From assembly GCA_005502445.1 (NCBI GenBank), contig SCPB01000003.1:1-64000 (forward strand): a stretch of 64,000 bases of DNA, written 5' to 3'. The notes below the pieces were generated by a model. It was not told the origin of the DNA, ran no database searches, and was given only the letters and a program-made list of their open reading frames with translations. The stretch is from Microbacteriaceae bacterium X2B. Its GTDB lineage: Bacteria; Actinomycetota; Actinomycetes; Actinomycetales; Microbacteriaceae. The translations under genes and the position numbers were made by a program. Within the stretch, counting starts at the first letter, position 1; the number at the start of each line of letters is the position of its first letter. Of the stretch, positions 60,615-64,000 are shown one piece after another.

Positions 60615-62315
60615 CTAGTCGGCGATCCAGACCGTCGAGTCGGTGGGCACCGCGCGCCCGTGGAGCTCGCCGCTCGCGAGCAGCACCGAGCCCGCCGGCA
60701 GCTCGACCGCGGTCGTACCGAGGTTGGAGATGACCGTGATCGGGCCGTTGCGGAAGGCGACGACGTGGTCGCCGTAGCCCTCGAGCCAGGTCACCGAGCC
60801 GAGTCCGAGGTCGAACCGCGAGCGCAGGGCGAGCGCCGAGCGGTAGAGCTCGAGCGTCGAGCCCGTCACCCCCTCCTGCACGTCGCGGGCGTACTCGCGG
60901 AAGACCGCGGGCTGCGGCAGCCAGCTCGCGCCGGTGTCGTTGAATCCGAACGCCGGGGCGTCGGCCTCCCACGGAACGGGGACGCGGCATCCGTCACGGC
61001 CGTAGGCCTCACCGCCGGTGCGGTGGAAGGTCGGGTCTTCGCGCACGTGGTCATCGAGCTCGATGACCTCGGGCAGGCCGAGCTCCTCTCCCTGGTAGAG
61101 GTAGGCGCTGCCGGGCAGGCTCAGCATGAGCGCAGTAGCGGCACGAGCGCGGCGAAGGCCGATCTCCGCGTCGGGCTTGTCGGGGGACTTGGGGCCGATG
61201 CCGGCGTTGGGGCCGGCCGTGTGCTCTGGGAGCCCGTAGCGGCTCGCGTGACGGACGACATCGTGGTTCGACAGCACCCACGTGCTCGGGGCGCCGACAC
61301 CCGTGAAGGCGGCGATCGACTCGTCGATGACCGCGCGGAGCTTCTCGGCCTGCCACGGCGTGCTGAGGTAGCTGAAGTTGAAGGCCTGGTGCATCTCGTC
61401 GGGGCGCACCCAGAGGGCGGCCTTCTCGAGCGGCTCGACCCAGGCCTCGGCGCACAGCACCCGGTCGCCGTCGTAGGCGGCGAGCACCTGGTGCCAGTCG
61501 CGGTAGACCTCGTGCACGGCGGGCTGCGCCCAGTAGGGAACGTCCTCCGGCGACATGAGCGCGTCGGCTATGCCCTCGACATCGCTCTTCTCGGCGATGT
61601 CGGGAAGCCCCTCCTTCTTCATGAGGCCGTGGGCGACATCGACGCGGAAGCCGTCGACGCCGCGGTCGAGCCAGAAGCGCAGGATCCGACGGAACTCCTC
61701 CCAGACCTCGGGATTCTTCCAGTTGAAGTCGGGTTGCGAGCTGTCGAAGATGTGCAGATACCACTGGCCGGGCCGGCCGTCGGCCTCGACCACGCGGGTC
61801 CAGGCGGCACCGCCGAAGACCGAGGGCCAGTTGTTCGGCGGCAGTTCCCCGTTCTCGCCCAGGCCGTCGCGGAACATGTAGCGGTCGCGCTCGGGCGAGC
61901 CCGGGCCGGCCGCGAGGGCCTGCTGGAACCACTCGTGCTCGCTCGAGGAGTGGTTGGGGACGAGGTCGACGATGACGCGCAGGCCGAGCTCGCGCGCGCG
62001 GTCGCGCATCGCGTCGAAGTCGGCGAGCGTGCCGAAGAGCGGGTCGACATCGCAGTAATCGCTCACGTCGTAGCCGGCATCGCGCTGGGGCGAGCGGAAG
62101 AACGGCGAAAGCCACACGGCGTCGACCCCGAGCGCGGCGAGCGCGGGGAGGCGCTCGGTGATGCCGGCCAGATCGCCGATGCCGTCTCCGGATGCGTCGG
62201 CGAACGAGCGCGGGTAGATCTGGTAGATGACGGCGGAGCGCCACCATTCAGCACCCGGTGTGGACGCCGCGCGTACGGGCGAGAGGGTCGTGATAGGGGT
62301 GGTGTCGGTAGACAT
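60615..62315 (-). CDS. Alpha-glucosidase, GH13 (oligo-1,6-glucosidase/trehalose-type)
   Basis: A 566-residue cytosolic glycoside hydrolase of the GH13_23/30-like branch. The conserved regions are VIVDLVPNHSS, the nucleophile in DGFRVDVAHG, the acid/base in LCAEAWVEP and the stabiliser in LSNHDVVRH; IYQIYPRSFADASGDGIGD opens the barrel. It releases glucose from short alpha-glucosides. It is divergent from a sugar-binding protein gene; -10 TACAGT lies seven bases before the ATG, so it is probably leaderless, and a LacI-type operator overlaps its promoter. Confidence 0.94.
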   Translation of the reverse strand: MSTDTTPITTLSPVRAASTPGAEWWRSAVIYQIYPRSFADASGDGIGDLAGITERLPALAALGVDAVWLSPFFRSPQRDAGYDVSDYCDVDPLFGTLADFDAMRDRARELGLRVIVDLVPNHSSSEHEWFQQALAAGPGSPERDRYMFRDGLGENGELPPNNWPSVFGGAAWTRVVEADGRPGQWYLHIFDSSQPDFNWKNPEVWEEFRRILRFWLDRGVDGFRVDVAHGLMKKEGLPDIAEKSDVEGIADALMSPEDVPYWAQPAVHEVYRDWHQVLAAYDGDRVLCAEAWVEPLEKAALWVRPDEMHQAFNFSYLSTPWQAEKLRAVIDESIAAFTGVGAPSTWVLSNHDVVRHASRYGLPEHTAGPNAGIGPKSPDKPDAEIGLRRARAATALMLSLPGSAYLYQGEELGLPEVIELDDHVREDPTFHRTGGEAYGRDGCRVPVPWEADAPAFGFNDTGASWLPQPAVFREYARDVQEGVTGSTLELYRSALALRSRFDLGLGSVTWLEGYGDHVVAFRNGPITVISNLGTTAVELPAGSVLLASGELHGRAVPTDSTVWIAD

Positions 62316-62322
62316 GGGGACG

Positions 62323-62359
62323 ACTGTACGCCACGAGCGGTCGGATGCAAGCGTTTGCA
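62323..62359 (-). promoter_or_regulatory. Alpha-glucosidase promoter with LacI-family operator
   Basis: On the minus strand TACAGT (+ 62323-62328) is the -10. TGCAAGCGTTTGCA (62346-62359), a LacI/GalR-type site, occupies the -35 area. Binding by the repressor encoded at 57128 would block transcription. Confidence 0.75.
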
Positions 62360-62414
62360 CACGATGTACGAAAGATTGGCGGAGCGCGGTTTCCTCCCTT
62401 CCTACGAGCACGAG

Positions 62415-62456
62415 TTGTCAAGACACCATTCGCCTGCTCTAATGGAAGCGCTTGCA
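62415..62456 (+). promoter_or_regulatory. Sugar-transport operon promoter and LacI-family operator
   Basis: TTGTCA (62415-62420), 17-base spacer, TCTAAT (62438-62443), then the operator TGGAAGCGCTTGCA (62443-62456) over the transcription start. This is the clearest sigma-70-type promoter in the window. The 5' leader of about 120 bases to the ATG at 62573 has no other recognised element. Confidence 0.8.
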
Positions 62457-62572
62457 GAAGCAGGCACATCAAGAGAATGGCCTCTTAGGCGAAGGTGCGC
62501 CCTAGACAACATCGGGTTCACCGGCAGCGCGTCCGGCGACGAGGCCGTCCGCACACGAAAGGGTGAACACCG

Positions 62573-63820
62573 ATGAAGGTGACCTCACGCAGCCTCACGA
62601 TCACGGGAGCGCTGGCCATCTCGGCCATCGTCCTCGCCGGGTGCTCCTCGCCCGCGGGCGAGCAACAGCCCGAGGAGCCGCAGTTCGAGGGCTCGTTGAC
62701 CATCTGGGTCGACGCCGACCGCGTTCCCGTCCTCGAGGGGATCGCCGAGCAGTTCGAGGAGGAGCGCGGCGTCTCGGTCGAACTCGTCACGAAGGAGTTC
62801 GGCACGATCCGCGACGACCTGATCACTCAGGCCCCGACCGGCAACGGCCCCGACATCATCGTCGGCGCGCACGACTGGCTGGGCAAGCTCGTGCAGAACG
62901 GCGTCGTGGCCCCGCTCGAGCTCGGCGACAAGGCCTCGGAGTTCCAGGAGGTCGCCGTGACCGCCATGAGCTATGAGGGTCAGACCTACGGCCTGCCTTA
63001 CTCCGTCGAGAACATCGCCCTCGTGCGCAACGTCGACATCGCCCCCGAGGCGCCCGCCACCTTCGACGACCTCATCGCCGCCGGGCAGGCCGCCGTCGCC
63101 GACGGCTCCGCCGAGTACGCTTTCCTCGTCGGCCTCGACCCCAACGCCGCCGACCCATACCACCTGTACCCGCTGCAGGCATCGTTCGGCGCTCCCGTCT
63201 TCGAGATCACCGCGGACGGCACCTACGACCCGACCGCGCTCGCGCTCGGCAACGAGGGCGGCGAGGCCTTCGCCGTGAAGCTGCGCGAGTGGGGCCAGGC
63301 GGGTCTGCTCAACACCAACATCTCGGGCGACATCGCCCGCGAGGAGTTCGTGGCCGGCAAGTCGCCGTTCTGGCTCACCGGCCCGTGGAGCATCCCGGCG
63401 ATCACCGAGGCGGGCATCAACTACGCCGTCGACCCGATCCCGACCGCCGGTGGCGAGGTCGCGACGCCGTTCGTCGGCGTGCAGGGCTTCTTCGTCTCGA
63501 GCGAGAGCGAGAACAAGCTCGCCGCCAACGAGTTCCTCGTGAACTACGTGGGCACCGAGGCCGTGCAGACCGCTCTCTACGAGGTCGGCGGCCGCGCCCC
63601 CGCCCTGCTCTCGGCCTTCGAGGCCGCGCAGGCCGATGAGGTCGTCGGCGCATTCGGCGCCGTCGGCGCCACCGGCGTGCCGATGCCGAACGTTCCCGCA
63701 ATGGACGTCGTGTGGTCCGACTGGGGCTCGACCGAGGTCGCCATCATCAACGGCCAGGGCGACCCCGTCGAGCTCTGGCGCGCGATGGTCGCGAGCATCG
63801 AGAGCAAGATCGCGGGCTGA
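62573..63820 (+). CDS. Sugar ABC transporter substrate-binding lipoprotein (MalE-like)
   Basis: A 415-residue binding protein. The signal peptide ends in the lipobox LAGC, and mature protein starts with a Ser/Glu-rich linker. The family-1 binding-protein pattern is present: LTIWVDADRVPVLEGIAEQFEE, NGPDIIVGAHDWLGKLVQNG, YGLPYSVENIALVRN and GKSPFWLTGPWSIPAI, close to maltose/maltodextrin-binding proteins. It likely brings in alpha-glucosides hydrolysed by the divergent GH13 enzyme. AAAGGG precedes the ATG. Confidence 0.94.
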   Translation: MKVTSRSLTITGALAISAIVLAGCSSPAGEQQPEEPQFEGSLTIWVDADRVPVLEGIAEQFEEERGVSVELVTKEFGTIRDDLITQAPTGNGPDIIVGAHDWLGKLVQNGVVAPLELGDKASEFQEVAVTAMSYEGQTYGLPYSVENIALVRNVDIAPEAPATFDDLIAAGQAAVADGSAEYAFLVGLDPNAADPYHLYPLQASFGAPVFEITADGTYDPTALALGNEGGEAFAVKLREWGQAGLLNTNISGDIAREEFVAGKSPFWLTGPWSIPAITEAGINYAVDPIPTAGGEVATPFVGVQGFFVSSESENKLAANEFLVNYVGTEAVQTALYEVGGRAPALLSAFEAAQADEVVGAFGAVGATGVPMPNVPAMDVVWSDWGSTEVAIINGQGDPVELWRAMVASIESKIAG

Positions 63821-63840
63821 CACCCGACCACGACACCATG

Positions 63841-63895
63841 GCTTGCCGGGACCTGTTCCAGCGCCTCGCGCTGAGTAAATAGGCTCCCGGCAAGC
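63841..63895 (+). repeat. Large stem-loop between binding-protein and permease genes
   Basis: GCTTGCCGGGA (63841-63851) and TCCCGGCAAGC (63885-63895) pair, enclosing a second stem CAGCGC-CTC-GCGCTG. Such hairpins after binding-protein genes usually stabilise the upstream message or attenuate read-through, raising binding-protein levels over permeases. Confidence 0.7.
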
Positions 63896-63924
63896 TCCTG
63901 GTGAGGGACGACGTTCGGAGAACC

Positions 63925-64000
63925 ATGAGCATCACGACCCCCGGAGCGCAGCCGCCGCTGACCGCCCCACCCGCTGCCCCAGCGCCAGCCGGGCGCACGA
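63925..64000 (+). CDS. Start of sugar ABC transporter permease (MalF-like), 3' truncated by window end
   Basis: The frame begins with ATG 63925 after GGAGAA and gives 25 codons (MSITTPGAQPPLTAPP, then Ala/Pro/Arg). A Pro/Ala-rich cytosolic N-terminus is usual for actinobacterial MalF permeases, and the position after a MalE-like gene makes this the best call. No membrane helix is inside the window. Confidence 0.55.
   Translation, partial: MSITTPGAQPPLTAPPAAPAPAGRT

Noticed and set aside
1-64000. CRISPR arrays, insertion sequences, prophage genes or rRNA
   Set aside because: No regularly spaced repeats, transposase, integrase, phage structural gene or rRNA sequence was seen.

Overview
The window is high-GC (third codon positions nearly always G or C), densely packed and rich in GTG/TTG and leaderless starts. 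It carries families typical of Actinobacteria: a CopB-type ATPase, DUF4383/DUF4229/DUF6153-like proteins, a complete menaquinone pathway and a System II cytochrome c assembly set. The small membrane proteins and a DUF7882-like protein point to Micrococcales, probably Microbacteriaceae. That placement is inferred from gene content; no marker phylogeny could be run.

Layout. 1-2.7 kb: the end of an SseB-like gene, radA, a frameshifted SGNH hydrolase that reads in frame into radA, and tRNA-Ser(CGA). 2.8-15.2 kb: a divergent accessory cluster. A leftward operon encodes an oligopeptide-type ABC importer (fused double ATPase, binding lipoprotein, two permeases) followed by alanine dehydrogenase. A rightward operon of six genes with ATGA overlaps encodes an RraA-like protein, a carbon-nitrogen hydrolase, a MocR/GabR-type regulator, two alpha/beta hydrolases and an HpcH/HpaI aldolase. 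Together they look like uptake and breakdown of an amide or peptide-like compound ending in pyruvate/alanine; the substrate is unknown. The right edge carries an XRE/MmyB-type pseudogene that has lost its HTH, then a HigBA toxin-antitoxin pair.

16.7-26.4 kb: a 2OG-Fe(II) oxygenase preceded by a 15-codon polycysteine leader peptide, a CopB-type ATPase behind a CsoR-like palindrome, an MhqO/MhqD-like pair with a palindromic operator, and an archaeal-type aspartyl-tRNA synthetase. 26.4-36 kb: respiratory cytochrome c assembly (TlpA-like, CcdA, ResB ... CcsB), interrupted between ResB and CcsB by CtaG, an M23 peptidase, DUF6153/DUF4383-like genes, a CmtR-like metal sensor, two gene remnants (a ResB tail and a CDF transporter) and an intact CDF transporter. 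36-53 kb: menaquinone genes menC, menB, menE, menA, menD, menF, menG and a long-chain polyprenyl diphosphate synthase, interleaved with a two-component system, PPK2, an accessory lgt cassette and a ferredoxin reductase. 53-64 kb: cardiolipin synthase, MFS exporter, YajQ, tRNA-Tyr, an inositol-phosphatase-like protein, a second M23 peptidase, and a LacI-controlled alpha-glucosidase/sugar ABC locus that runs off the right end.

The menaquinone, heme-attachment and oxidase-assembly genes form a respiratory core. The catabolic island, metal-resistance genes and lgt cassette look like later insertions: they hold most of the pseudogenes and remnants and break up otherwise conserved operons. Several intergenic spacers contain long-armed inverted repeats without a U-tract, which may be one element type.
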